DNA from: an uncultured Chitinophagales bacterium
GTDB taxonomy: Bacteria; Bacteroidota; Bacteroidia; Chitinophagales; UBA2359
Assembly (NCBI GenBank): GCA_937927195.1
Contig: CALBCY010000255.1
Span: forward strand, 1 to 33,311
DNA: 33,311 nucleotides
Direction of reading: 5' to 3'
Shown here: positions 1-8,352 of the stretch, piece by piece
Position numbering within the stretch: position 1 is the first letter of the stretch
How the letters are laid out: every line of letters starts with the position of its first letter
The notes under the pieces: model-generated
What the model was told of the DNA's origin: nothing
What the model saw: the letters and a program-made list of their open reading frames with translations, nothing else
Databases searched by the model: none
Made by a program: the position numbers and the translations under genes

Positions 1-205
1 TCCTGAACCACAAACCACCTGAACCACAAACCATCCTGAACCACGCACCATCCGTCATCTTGGGCTTGATCAAGCCAGGCTGGCGCACCACTGGGCTGGC
101 GCACCAGTCACGTGAACCACCTGTCACAAACCACCCTGAACCACGAACCATCCTTCATTGGCATTCCAGTCACGTGAACCAACTGTCACAAACCATCTGC
201 CAACA
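1..205 (+). repeat. GC-rich dispersed repeat, family A copy 1 (runs off left edge)
   Basis: This block is far richer in G+C than its surroundings and shares long stretches with blocks near 13.4-13.6 kb and 30.1-30.3 kb. Shared parts in order are AACCATCCGTCATCTTGGGC (near 48), tandem GGGCTGGCGCACCA units (about 77-107), the palindrome TCACGTGA (108-115, again near 169) and a TGCCAA end (about 198-203). The copy holds a full unit followed by a shortened one, and it stops about 5 bases short of the stop codon of the minus-strand lyase-like gene. It reads open in several frames but the peptides are low-complexity and look non-coding. Function is unknown. Confidence 0.8.
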
Positions 206-210
206 ATTGA

Positions 211-2121
211 CTAAAGCGTATCTCCAGGATAGTAATACAGCGTATCAGCTATGGACATCTTCATTTGAAAACCTTCGTTTGGTTTCAATGGAGCAATGTC
301 ACTATAATTTAATGCTGGAACGTAAATCCCAGATAAATCTTTTACTTGAATTAAATTCGGATTCAAATCTCCAAAAACGCTAAAAGGGCTGCCATCGCCT
401 TCTAGGAAGTAGGCACTGAAATTCCAGCCAGCCTGCAAATAAATTGGGGTAGACAACAGATCCACTTTGGTTCCGTTGACAACCAAAGTATCATCTTGAA
501 AAACTTTGACTTGATAAGCAGAAGTGATTTCCCAATCGCCTATACTATTGAATTCAAAAGCAGGGGAGTAACTATCTGTTAGATCTTTTACTTGAATGAC
601 ATTGGCTTCTATTCCAGTAAAAACCATTTCCATATCCGGATTGTTTGGATCACAAAAAGTAGAGATGAGGTTCCAACCGGCTTGAAGTGGTATTTTTACT
701 GTACAAGGACCACCACTACCAACACTTTGCCCTTGACAATTACAATTGTTGTTCCATGTATCATTTACGGTGCTAGCCAGCCCATCGTCACAAGGAGTCC
801 CAATCAGAGTATTATTCAAGTTTGGACAAGGATCGTCATTATCGCATATCGAATCATTGTCCGAATCTTGGAAAGTTCCTAGGCAATTACAAGCAGCATC
901 ATAAACATCAATAGTCGTACATGGATCCATATCATCGCAATTGGTTCCTATCAAATTATCGTCAAAATTTGGACAAACATCATCCAAATCACAAACACCA
1001 TCATTGTCAGAATCGTCTCCAGTTCCCGGGAATAACACAACTACATCATCAACAAAGCATTCATCGCTGCCGTCGTATATCCTTACTGTATAAAGCGTAA
1101 GCGAAGTTGGATTTGAAATGGTATTGCTTACTGTGATGGGTACCGATCCAGAAATCGGACTTGCTGATGCATAATCTGGTCCAGAATAAACATTTCCAAT
1201 GCTATAGCCATAACGGTCCCCATTGGTAAATGCATCTATCTGAAGAGAGGCAAAATTTGAGCCTGCCGTTCCGCTGATACAAGAAGCTGAAATGGCACTA
1301 GCAGATAAACTAGATTGACAGATTTCTTCAACGCTAAAATCTGCAAAACAAACTTGTTCATCATTCAGTGATCCAGCGTCGAGCAAACTGCGATAAATTC
1401 CCCATTTTGGGCGCAGGAAATCAGCACCGGTTTTCCACATTCTGATGCTGTTGTTTTGGTAGTATAGCAAGGAGCTTCCATCGCTTATTTTGTTGATTGA
1501 AAGTTCGTATGAACCGTTTTCTCCATAAGTAATGGTTTCTTCCACATCTACCCAATTGCCTTTAAAATCATTCAAAGGAACCTCTGTCAAGGTGATTTGC
1601 GTATTGGTTTCAGCATACCTCAATTCAAGATTTTGAGGGTTTCCCGATCTTGCTGTAAAAGTAATTTGAGGCATACTGGATTCCGTTCCTCCCACTGCTT
1701 TTATCTGGTGTAGATGAGTGAAATTACTGGAGGGTTCAAAGCCTGCACCCAGTTTGAATTTCCATTTATAAACGACCGTTTCTCCAATGACTCCTTTCAA
1801 ATTGTTGGGAGATTGATTATACGTTTTAATTTCATTCCGTTGGCGGTCAAAATTAATGCAACGATCATCGTCTGGGGAGACATGAATGTGAAAAAGGAAA
1901 ACATATTTTCCTAGATCGGCATCCCAAACCTCTTCGATATGACGCCCAAAACCAGGATGAGAACAGTCAGGCGTTTCTATCGGGTTTTGACCTGGTGCTA
2001 GTACACTGGTAATCAACTCATATGTATTGCCTGGACCGTCTGCATTAAGTGTCGTTTGAGCAGACATTCGAATGTTTGAGGACAATAGGAAGAATAAAAT
2101 TAAAAATGGTCGTATTGACAT
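211..2121 (-). CDS. Secreted polysaccharide-lyase-like protein with thrombospondin type 3 repeats
   Basis: A 636-residue exported protein. An N-terminal signal peptide (about 1-21, ending MSAQ) precedes a roughly 250-residue beta-rich domain with FTHLHQIKAVGG and a late PKWGIYRSL motif. That pattern recalls the concanavalin-type jelly roll of heparin-lyase-I-like polysaccharide lyases; the assignment is by pattern only and substrate and catalytic residues are not identified. Residues about 369-440 hold two calcium-binding thrombospondin type 3-like repeats (DSDNDGVCDLDD, DSDNDSICDNDD). The C-terminus has two related modules of about 75 residues, each with LQAGWN at its start and LIQVKDL or VIQVKDL in its middle (about 477-555 and 557-630). 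There is no clear type A T9SS sorting domain, so the duplicated modules may be a surface-attachment region. It stands alone on the minus strand, with repeat family A just past its stop. Confidence 0.75.
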   Translation of the reverse strand: MSIRPFLILFFLLSSNIRMSAQTTLNADGPGNTYELITSVLAPGQNPIETPDCSHPGFGRHIEEVWDADLGKYVFLFHIHVSPDDDRCINFDRQRNEIKTYNQSPNNLKGVIGETVVYKWKFKLGAGFEPSSNFTHLHQIKAVGGTESSMPQITFTARSGNPQNLELRYAETNTQITLTEVPLNDFKGNWVDVEETITYGENGSYELSINKISDGSSLLYYQNNSIRMWKTGADFLRPKWGIYRSLLDAGSLNDEQVCFADFSVEEICQSSLSASAISASCISGTAGSNFASLQIDAFTNGDRYGYSIGNVYSGPDYASASPISGSVPITVSNTISNPTSLTLYTVRIYDGSDECFVDDVVVLFPGTGDDSDNDGVCDLDDVCPNFDDNLIGTNCDDMDPCTTIDVYDAACNCLGTFQDSDNDSICDNDDPCPNLNNTLIGTPCDDGLASTVNDTWNNNCNCQGQSVGSGGPCTVKIPLQAGWNLISTFCDPNNPDMEMVFTGIEANVIQVKDLTDSYSPAFEFNSIGDWEITSAYQVKVFQDDTLVVNGTKVDLLSTPIYLQAGWNFSAYFLEGDGSPFSVFGDLNPNLIQVKDLSGIYVPALNYSDIAPLKPNEGFQMKMSIADTLYYYPGDTL

Positions 2122-2833
2122 AATAGTTTATTTGAAAAAAGCTGAAATAAAATGGTTTAGCCTTAATCGGTTCTTGAATTTTGCTTGAAATATTAGGAGT
2201 TCCTCCTTTTCTTTAAGTAATTGTTTAGTTTACAACTGTTTTGCTTTTGGAAGAAGAAAAAATCTTCAAATTTAATCGCTCCCAAAAGTCTTGTTGGCAG
2301 TAAATTCTAAAAACTCAATGAAACGGAACGAAAATAAAAAAAAACTCATGCAAACTACTAAAATAACTAAATCTTAGACGTCGTCAACTGACAAAGTTTG
2401 ATATTTTCTTTTTATTGATTGGAGTTATTTAAAAACAAGTAAAAAAATGCATTATGGACAGATAATAGATTAAGTTCCAGTTGGGACTGTTATTTAATCC
2501 GAGTTCCTTAGCAAGTATTCATGCACAATGAAATATTCAGTACATCAATGTCAATGTTCATAAAAGTGAATTGAGTAATCGTCAAATTGAATTTAACTAA
2601 TTGGAAACAATCAATATATGACAGCCCGAAAGGGCCAAATTTGTAGGTGGCTTTCTATGTGTCTCTTGGTTTGATTTGTGCTATTTTTAGTAATTTCTTG
2701 AGGAAAGTTATCGTTTTTTATAATTTTATTGAAACAGAGTTAATTACGGGATTATATGATGCAACAAAATCAATCACATGGAGTAATAATAATTGCTTAA
2801 CAGATTCATTCGGAGATATTAAATTAAATAAGT
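2122..2833. other. 712-bp AT-rich intergenic region between divergent genes
   Basis: No convincing gene is visible. The region must hold promoters for both flanking genes. One short GC-rich hairpin, GCCC-GAAA-GGGC with a GNRA-type tetraloop, stands at 2624-2635 in otherwise AT-rich DNA. A non-ATG reading frame that overlaps the start of the plus-strand gene encodes nothing recognisable and is taken as a shadow. Confidence 0.5.
2267..2274 (-). promoter_or_regulatory. Candidate Bacteroidota -7 box (TAAATTTG)
   Basis: Read on the minus strand, the sequence TAAATTTG fits the Bacteroidota primary-sigma consensus TAnnTTTG. It lies about 145 bases upstream of the lyase-like gene. No good -33 TTG partner is visible, so this is a weak call. 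Confidence 0.25.
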
Positions 2834-4051
2834 ATGCTAAAATTTCAATTAATAATTACACTGTTCATTGTATTTCAAATGGATGCTTTCAGTCAATGGG
2901 AAGAAAAAAACATTTCGACCAATACAACGCTGTCTAGTGTAAATTTCTTGAATGATGAAATTGGATTTGTTACCAGCAGTAATATGATTTTTCAAACGGA
3001 AGATGGTGGAGACAATTGGTCATTAAGCCATTCAGGTTTTGACTTGGTACTTTATGAAGATGTTTTTGCAATTGACAATGATGAAATTATTGCTGTTGGT
3101 AAAGATTTGAACTTGAATCAAGCAGTCATAACGAAAACAGTAAATGGTGGTCAGGATTGGATTGATGTTGCAATTACAAACTCCTCGTTTTTGAAATCAG
3201 TGTTTTTTACCTCAGCCGATATCGGTTATTGTTCAGGTGGATCTGGAACAATATTGAAAACAACAGATTCAGGAGAAAGCTGGCAAGAGCTAATCACTGG
3301 AACATTTGATGAATTACAATCAATATATTTTGTCAATGATTTGGTTGGAATTGCAGTCGGAGGCAGTCCATTGAATTCTAGAATTATTAAAACCACGGAC
3401 GGAGGTGTAAATTGGAATCCCATTACTTCCCCCTCAAGCAATTATCTTCAATCCGTTTTTTTCTCTAATCAAGATACTGGATTTGTAGTTGGTTGGAATG
3501 GTGAAATAATGAAAACCGAGAACTGTGGTAACACTTGGACAGTCCAAAGTTCTGTCGCAATGAGTGGTAACTTAAAGGTACAATTTACAGATGAAAATAC
3601 GGGTTTCATCGTTGGTGGTTCAACTGATGAATCTCTTATTCAAAAAACAAACAATGGTGGAGATTTATGGGAAGACATCAGTCCTCAAACATCAGAAGGA
3701 TTGCGATCTATTCATTTCCCTTCTCTAAATGTTGGTTATGCGGTTGGCAGCAATGGAACAGTTCTGAAAACCGATTCGAATGGAACAATGACTTCAATAA
3801 ATAATTTAGAAACAAAAGCAGATTTCAAACTCTTCCCAAATCCAGTAGATAATTTTGTTTCCATTCAATCTGAAAACAACAAGGCCATACAATTAATAAA
3901 AATTTATAATTCCAATGGTGTTTTGGTAAATGAATTCCATTCGAATTCAGCAAAAACTGAACTGGATTTATCAAACTTAACATCGAATGTTTACTATCTA
4001 GAGATTCATTCAGAGGAATCAAAAACCATCAAAAAAATTGTAGTAAGATAA
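2834..4051 (+). CDS. Secreted Ycf48-like seven-repeat beta-propeller protein with T9SS sorting domain
   Basis: A 405-residue secreted protein. The chosen ATG gives a good signal peptide (MLKFQLIITLFIVFQMDAFS, cleaved before Q). Seven repeats of about 40 residues follow, each with a hydrophobic strand, G(F/Y)xVG and a (K/Q)TxDGGxxW-like turn, for example KTTDSGESW, KTTDGGVNW and KTENCGNTW. That fits a single seven-bladed propeller of the Ycf48/BNR type. The last 75 or so residues form a type A T9SS sorting domain: FKLFPNPVDNFVSI, IKIYNSNGVLV, then a basic KKIVVR end. The protein should cross the outer membrane by T9SS and be anchored or released. Ycf48 is a photosystem assembly factor in phototrophs; in Bacteroidota these proteins have no agreed function, and the fold may serve adhesion or binding. 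Confidence 0.85.
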   Translation: MLKFQLIITLFIVFQMDAFSQWEEKNISTNTTLSSVNFLNDEIGFVTSSNMIFQTEDGGDNWSLSHSGFDLVLYEDVFAIDNDEIIAVGKDLNLNQAVITKTVNGGQDWIDVAITNSSFLKSVFFTSADIGYCSGGSGTILKTTDSGESWQELITGTFDELQSIYFVNDLVGIAVGGSPLNSRIIKTTDGGVNWNPITSPSSNYLQSVFFSNQDTGFVVGWNGEIMKTENCGNTWTVQSSVAMSGNLKVQFTDENTGFIVGGSTDESLIQKTNNGGDLWEDISPQTSEGLRSIHFPSLNVGYAVGSNGTVLKTDSNGTMTSINNLETKADFKLFPNPVDNFVSIQSENNKAIQLIKIYNSNGVLVNEFHSNSAKTELDLSNLTSNVYYLEIHSEESKTIKKIVVR

Positions 4052-4097
4052 ATATATATATCATATTTGAGTAGACATTTTCTCAAATCGAAAAATA

Positions 4098-4209
4098 GCT
4101 TTATTTTGGCCTTATAAGCATTCTTTTGGTCTTATGACAGCTTACTTTTGGTCTTATGACGCTTACTTTTGGTCTTATGACGCTTACTTTTGGTCTTATG
4201 ACCAAAAGC
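4098..4209 (+). repeat. 21-bp tandem array ending in an inverted half-site, family B array 1
   Basis: Forward CTTTTGGTC cores begin at 4123, 4145, 4166 and 4187, with a degenerate one near 4099. Spacing is 21-22 bases and the last three units are near identical (GCTTACTTTTGGTC + TTATGAC). The final unit meets an inverted copy, GACCAAAAG at 4200-4208, giving a 9-bp stem with a TTAT loop. The array sits between convergent genes, 47 bases after the propeller stop. Because the unit is a multiple of three it translates as a 7-residue repeat (AYFWSYD), but that frame has no supporting features. Confidence 0.85.
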
Positions 4210-4259
4210 TTTACTTTCCTTTAAACCGTTCAACATGTCTGCTTATACCAACCATTATC

Positions 4260-4292
4260 GAGTATGTGGGAATCAATTACTCCCACATATTC
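4260..4292. terminator. Hairpin between convergent genes, possible bidirectional terminator
   Basis: GAGTATGTGGGA (4260-4271) pairs with TCCCACATATTC (4281-4292): 12 pairs with one G-T, and a 9-base loop. It lies between the 3' ends of the propeller and barrel genes. No strong U run follows on either strand, so termination is inferred from position. Confidence 0.5.
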
Positions 4293-4299
4293 GATCGTA

Positions 4300-4350
4300 G
4301 TGGATCAATTGTGGATCATAGTCGAACATAGTCGAACATAGTGGAACACA
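4300..4350 (+). repeat. 10-bp tandem repeat (GTSGAWCATA)
   Basis: Five imperfect copies of a unit of about 10 bases stand in a row: GTGGATCAAT, GTGGATCATA, GTCGAACATA, GTCGAACATA, GTGGAACACA. They lie in the same convergent intergenic region as family B array 1, just past the hairpin at 4260-4292. A further weak hairpin (AATGCC...GGCATT, about 4361-4383) abuts the stop of the minus-strand gene. Confidence 0.7.
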
Positions 4351-4384
4351 CTGCTAAGGTGAATGCCACCAATTGTGGGCATTT

Positions 4385-5665
4385 TCAGAAAAATGAATAG
4401 CCCAATATTATGGAGCTTGTTTTATAACTGGAAATCCATTTCGAAATTTCATTGCCACCTATAATTTGCCTACCTGTTTGATGCCTTATTTCTAAACTGT
4501 ATTTGTTAAATAATTTATAGCCTATTCCAAAGGCAAAATTCCCAGTAGTTGCCTTTCTTTTTATAGGTGTAAAAACATCAGAACCATTGTATCCACTGCC
4601 CTCAAAATCCGATTTTAATTTCATGTCAAAAACCACGGAAGCATTCATAAAAATTCTTGAATCATTAAAAAAGAAATAATGCCTTAAGCCTATTGGAACC
4701 TCAATAGAACTGTAATCGATTTTAGTTCTAAGTTCGCCTCGAAAAATACTGCTAGCATCCGTAATAAGTCCTTCCGATTTAAAATTTTGAAAAGTCGGCT
4801 CAATTAAAATAGCCCATTTGTTTTTATTGTAAGGTAAAATAAACTCAGCTTCTAAGCCAAATCCAAGGCTTGTTTTTGGCTCAAACTCAATAATATCGTT
4901 TGAAATAATAATGGCATTTTTTACTGACAATGAAGAATAATTTAAACGAGGTCTAATTGCAAGCTTAAATACATCTTGTTTTTGTCTATGCTTTTGTTCG
5001 AAATCAATCAACTCATCGTTATGGCATTCACTATATTTAGCGAAAATTTTCATTAAATCTTTTTTAAAATAGCCAAGTTTACTAAAAGTGTTTATATTGA
5101 ATTTTGGACATTTTAAATCTCGCCACAACTGTTGTCTAAATGCATTGTTTACAGCAAGTTTACTTTTTGTATCAAGTTTATTATCCTCGGGAATTTTTTT
5201 TTCTTTCGTGTTATATATTTTATAAATCAATTGTTCAATATTGGAGTCTTCAGTACCATAAAAAAACTTTTTGACCGAACCATCAATGTATTGATATAGG
5301 TTGATTTTACCTTCAATTAACACTTTTAGAAAAAGTACTTCTTCTTTAAATACAGGATTTTTCTCATTACTCAATTTATTAATATTGTCATCTGATCTGT
5401 CAATGTTTACAATAGCTTTGACGTATTTTGAAAAATCACCAAAACCAAATTCTTTGACTGATTCTATTGTAAGCTTTTTAGATTCATCTTCTTCGGATAG
5501 TTTGTACTCAAATTCAGATGGATTGTTTTTCCAATCAATATTTTTTATTAAACAATCAGTTTGATAATTATTATCATCAATGAAATAGCCTTTTTCAAAA
5601 GAAATTTGTGAATGGCAATGAATGCTTACAATTGTTGTTAAAAGAAATAATAATTTAATTTTCAT
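4385..5665 (-). CDS. Outer-membrane beta-barrel protein (PorT-like), unknown role
   Basis: A 426-residue envelope protein. The ATG at 5665 is preferred over the upstream in-frame one at 5722 because it begins directly with a signal peptide (MKIKLLFLLTTIVSIHCHSQ). The N-terminal half has the pattern GYFIDDNNYQTDCLIKNIDW, then a soluble stretch with a Cys pair region around DLKCPKFN and AKYSECHND. The second half alternates hydrophobic and polar residues in strands (LGFGLEAEFILPYN, WAILIEPTFQNF, FAFGIGYKLF) and ends SSIILGYSFF, with the terminal aromatic typical of barrel proteins. This architecture occurs in many uncharacterised Bacteroidota proteins. The gene is convergent with the Ycf48-like gene. 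Function is not known. Confidence 0.75.
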   Translation of the reverse strand: MKIKLLFLLTTIVSIHCHSQISFEKGYFIDDNNYQTDCLIKNIDWKNNPSEFEYKLSEEDESKKLTIESVKEFGFGDFSKYVKAIVNIDRSDDNINKLSNEKNPVFKEEVLFLKVLIEGKINLYQYIDGSVKKFFYGTEDSNIEQLIYKIYNTKEKKIPEDNKLDTKSKLAVNNAFRQQLWRDLKCPKFNINTFSKLGYFKKDLMKIFAKYSECHNDELIDFEQKHRQKQDVFKLAIRPRLNYSSLSVKNAIIISNDIIEFEPKTSLGFGLEAEFILPYNKNKWAILIEPTFQNFKSEGLITDASSIFRGELRTKIDYSSIEVPIGLRHYFFFNDSRIFMNASVVFDMKLKSDFEGSGYNGSDVFTPIKRKATTGNFAFGIGYKLFNKYSLEIRHQTGRQIIGGNEISKWISSYKTSSIILGYSFF

Positions 5666-5889
5666 TTTGTGTAATTTGTCATCCTTTGTTAATATTGGGG
5701 ATGGTCCTCCTCCTATCACCACTTAGCACTAAAGATATACTTTTTTTCTTTGGATTAGTTATTCAGCTACCTTCTTAAGCAGCAATGTACTAAATTTCAA
5801 AAAATGAGTAGGGGCCTTCTTGATTATTGCTTTACAACAATGGCTTAACGGTAATTATTATTATATTAGTATTTCTAAACGAATTGTTT

Positions 5890-6435
5890 ATGCCTGAAAA
5901 CCCCAAATACGAAATTCTATTAAAAGAGATCGACCTGATTCATGATACCATCAAAAATTTTGATGACATCATGTTTAAAACCAAAAATTTTGGTTTGGCC
6001 ATTTGGGGAGGTAGCCTTTATCTGATAGTTGAACATTTGACAAATAATCCCAGCAAGCCTTTACTTGTTTTGTTTTCTTCAATCATACCATTGGTGTTTT
6101 GGTTGATTCATGCACGGTGGCAAGTTCATCTTTTTTCAATTGGCGGTCGAAGCAAGGTGATTTCAACTTTTATCAACAGCAATGATTTTCAAGAATGGAG
6201 AGCCGGAAGTGGAAAGGTAACTTTCCCCGTCTATGATGTAGTGGGTTGGATTTACACCAATAAATCTGAGCATGGTAAAAATTACGATCCAGCGTATTTG
6301 ACCAAACCGGCTTCTTTAATGGAAGCCATTTTCTACAAGGATGCAAAATATTTTTTCGGACCGATGATTTTGGTTTCAATTGTCTTGGGCCTGATTTTGT
6401 TAAAAACCCCTGATGTAGTAAAAGGCATTACATAG
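5890..6435 (+). CDS. Uncharacterised integral membrane protein
   Basis: A 181-residue protein from the ATG at 5890 (MPENPKYEILLKEIDLIHD). A TTG at 5827 would add 21 residues including a hydrophobic run (GLTVIIIILVFLNELF) that could be another membrane segment, but ATG is the simpler start. Membrane segments are likely near residues 33-47 (FGLAIWGGSLYLIV), 53-71 (KPLLVLFSSIIPLVFWLI) and 157-173 (FFGPMILVSIVLGLILL). The loop between the last two is about 85 residues, soluble and rich in aromatics. I recognise no family. It is a single plus-strand gene followed 187 bases later by a lipoprotein gene; no operon link is evident. Confidence 0.65.
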   Translation: MPENPKYEILLKEIDLIHDTIKNFDDIMFKTKNFGLAIWGGSLYLIVEHLTNNPSKPLLVLFSSIIPLVFWLIHARWQVHLFSIGGRSKVISTFINSNDFQEWRAGSGKVTFPVYDVVGWIYTNKSEHGKNYDPAYLTKPASLMEAIFYKDAKYFFGPMILVSIVLGLILLKTPDVVKGIT

Positions 6436-6622
6436 GGATACTTACTAATTCTGCTTCCCATAAGTTTGCGGACTAGTCTTCCTTTTAGTAATTCAACTAA
6501 ACAAGGCAATCAATTGATCAAACATCTGCTGTTTGGTATGCAATCATAAGGATAGATTCTTAAAATTGCAAGTTGATCTTTGGTTGGACATTTTTTTCGT
6601 TTATATTTTCTTATTTTGAAGC

Positions 6623-7231
6623 ATGAATTGTTTTAAATTATGCTTTGGTTTTCTACTCCTTCTTTCTTGTTCTAGTATGGAGCAGACAGATACGGCTATC
6701 AACGAACAATACCGCGATGTTTTTAAAACATTAGACGGTCGCTGGGAAGGAATTTTTTATGTTTACGAAGATGAACGAGGTCAATTAGACAATCCTGATT
6801 TGGTTCAACCCAAAAACATTAGCAAGGAACAAATGGATCAGCTTCCATTAAGAGTAATCAATGAAATTCAGGTGGTTCACATTTATGAATCGGAAAGCCC
6901 TTTTTATCAGAAGGGTAAAATAATAGATACCTATGCTAATGAAAATGGCGAGTTGATCACCCTTGAAAGTGATGCAGTGAACAAGGTTGAAAATGGGGAA
7001 ATGTTTTGCATTGTTGAAAAACCTGACGATCATGTTGTTCACACTGGTTCGCTCGATGATGACAATTTCATCATCTGGCAAAGAGACATTCGTGCCCCAC
7101 TAAAGATTGAATATTTCAAAGAAAAAGCTGAAGGAAATATTTATTCAATCATCGGTTGGGGTTACTATGGAGAAGACGATCCCAATAAAAGTCCAAAGAT
7201 TTGGTTTTACGGAGCTTATGAAAAACAATGA
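6623..7231 (+). CDS. Uncharacterised lipoprotein
   Basis: A 202-residue lipoprotein. The signal peptide ends in the lipobox LLSC with lipidation expected on C16 (MNCFKLCFGFLLLLSC). The mature part starts with a Ser/acidic linker and continues as one compact domain: LDGRWEGIFYVYEDERG, VVHIYESESPFYQKGKI, FIIWQRDIRAPLKIEYFKEK and a final PKIWFYGAYEKQ. The alternating strands and the early GRWEG resemble lipocalin-like folds, but this is pattern-level inference only. No catalytic residues are apparent. It is convergent with the repeat lipoprotein downstream. Confidence 0.65.
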   Translation: MNCFKLCFGFLLLLSCSSMEQTDTAINEQYRDVFKTLDGRWEGIFYVYEDERGQLDNPDLVQPKNISKEQMDQLPLRVINEIQVVHIYESESPFYQKGKIIDTYANENGELITLESDAVNKVENGEMFCIVEKPDDHVVHTGSLDDDNFIIWQRDIRAPLKIEYFKEKAEGNIYSIIGWGYYGEDDPNKSPKIWFYGAYEKQ

Positions 7232-7361
7232 TTCAAAAATGTGAAATCAGGTGAGTTGACTTTTAAAGTTAGATGGATTTGCAATCTAGATAAGATGATG
7301 TTGGTGAAAACAATGGATTTAAAACCACCTAAGAACCATTTGCATTTGAGATTTTATAGAC

Positions 7362-7393
7362 AAAAAAAGCCTCGCCCAAAAATGGACGAGGCT
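7362..7393 (-). terminator. Rho-independent terminator, minus strand
   Basis: On the minus strand AGCCTCG pairs with CGAGGCT (7368-7393, loop region TCCATTTTTGGG with a further CCA/TGG inner stem) and runs directly into at least six U residues (7362-7367). It is a good intrinsic terminator for the minus-strand repeat lipoprotein, about 135 bases after its stop. The gap between holds no gene. Confidence 0.8.
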
Positions 7394-7527
7394 GAACATA
7401 ACAAATTCGGATTTGTAAAAAAACATTTAACTCTCTAAAATTCTCCCAAAAACCCCATTAATAAGAGAATAAGTCAAACGTGCCGGTTTATCTAAATCCG
7501 AAAGTATTGCTACCCAATTATTTTTTA

Positions 7528-8217
7528 TTAACTATCTCCGCTTTCATCATCCTGACAAGCTTCCTTCAATGCTGTCATTTCATCTGAACTATTTACCTGT
7601 ACTTGTGTCCCATCTTCATATTCAACAGTAACTGGGTATTCCAATTCTGGTCTGTCTGCATCAGGGCCATTTGTTTGTTTGTATGCTCTTAAAAATTGCT
7701 TCATTGCACTTCTGTCATCAAATGAATATGTTTCGCCCATCGCTGTTAAATTGATTGGATAAACCAATGAGAAGCATTTGTAGCCTTTGCCATTTTTGCC
7801 GTTTCCACACTTGCCTTGCTTAGGACATTCTCCTTTTAGATCGCTCAATTCATCTTGAGTAGCTACAGAAATAATTTCCCCTTCCATATTGACTACTTCT
7901 ATTGGAAAGACCAAATCCGGACGGTTCTCTTTTGAAGGTTCCACACCGCTTGTTTCAAACCAATCTTGAACGGTGTCTTTCAAATCTTCATAGCTCTCAA
8001 CATCTGCTGTAGTTCCATCATTAAATTCCAGGCTGATCGGGAATATAAATTCTAAGCAGTGTTTTTTGCCAATGGCTCCCCTTTGTAAAGAACTAATAGA
8101 TGCATCTGTGAAATTGGAAGCATCAACCAAGCTGATCGCTTCTTCTTTAGAGCAGGAAGTAAATCCAATCGCCAAAAGAGTGAATACGAAAAGAGAAAAG
8201 GCTTTTAAATTTTTCAT
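7528..8217 (-). CDS. Lipoprotein with four tandem YP(I/V) repeats, divergent from an ECF sigma operon
   Basis: A 229-residue lipoprotein from MKNLKAFSLF (an ATG four codons upstream, at 8229, is also possible). The lipobox is FTSC, with lipid on C22, followed by SKEE, which resembles the Lys-acidic-acidic surface-export signal. The mature part is built from four copies of a unit of about 33 residues: about 54-87 (FIFPISLEFNDGTT), 99-131 (LVFPIEVVNMEGE), 148-180 (LVYPINLTAMGE) and 189-221 (LEYPVTVEYEDGTQ). Units 1 and 3 begin with Cys; units 2 and 4 begin RPxL and end (L)K(G/E)(E/A)C, so the protein looks like a duplicated pair. A Gly/Lys/Cys linker (about 131-148) separates the pairs. Function is unknown. 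Being divergent from the sigma gene, it shares its upstream region and could be a target or a sensor partner. Confidence 0.75.
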   Translation of the reverse strand: MKNLKAFSLFVFTLLAIGFTSCSKEEAISLVDASNFTDASISSLQRGAIGKKHCLEFIFPISLEFNDGTTADVESYEDLKDTVQDWFETSGVEPSKENRPDLVFPIEVVNMEGEIISVATQDELSDLKGECPKQGKCGNGKNGKGYKCFSLVYPINLTAMGETYSFDDRSAMKQFLRAYKQTNGPDADRPELEYPVTVEYEDGTQVQVNSSDEMTALKEACQDDESGDS

Positions 8218-8352
8218 TTTGAAATTCATTTTAAAAATATTTAAAGGTTTAAAAATTTAATGGCAAGATATCTTTGCATCGTTGCTTACAATTGGAAAAG
8301 GCATGTCTTTGAATTATGTACTCACTTTCCATTAAATAATTAAAAATAATTG

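Noticed and set aside
60-383. Plus-strand frame through family A copy 1
   Set aside because: It is antisense to the end of the lyase-like gene and its peptide is only the translated repeat, seen in similar form at the other two copies.
4098-4209. Possible CRISPR array
   Set aside because: Units of 21 bases are contiguous with no unique spacers, and no cas genes are present.
4134-4331. Frame encoding three AYFWSYD heptads
   Set aside because: The heptads come from the 21-bp DNA repeat; there is no domain, no leader and the downstream part is random. Treated as a DNA repeat.
7241-7438. 65-residue frame after the 6623 lipoprotein
   Set aside because: It runs through the minus-strand terminator hairpin, and its composition is Lys-rich and featureless.
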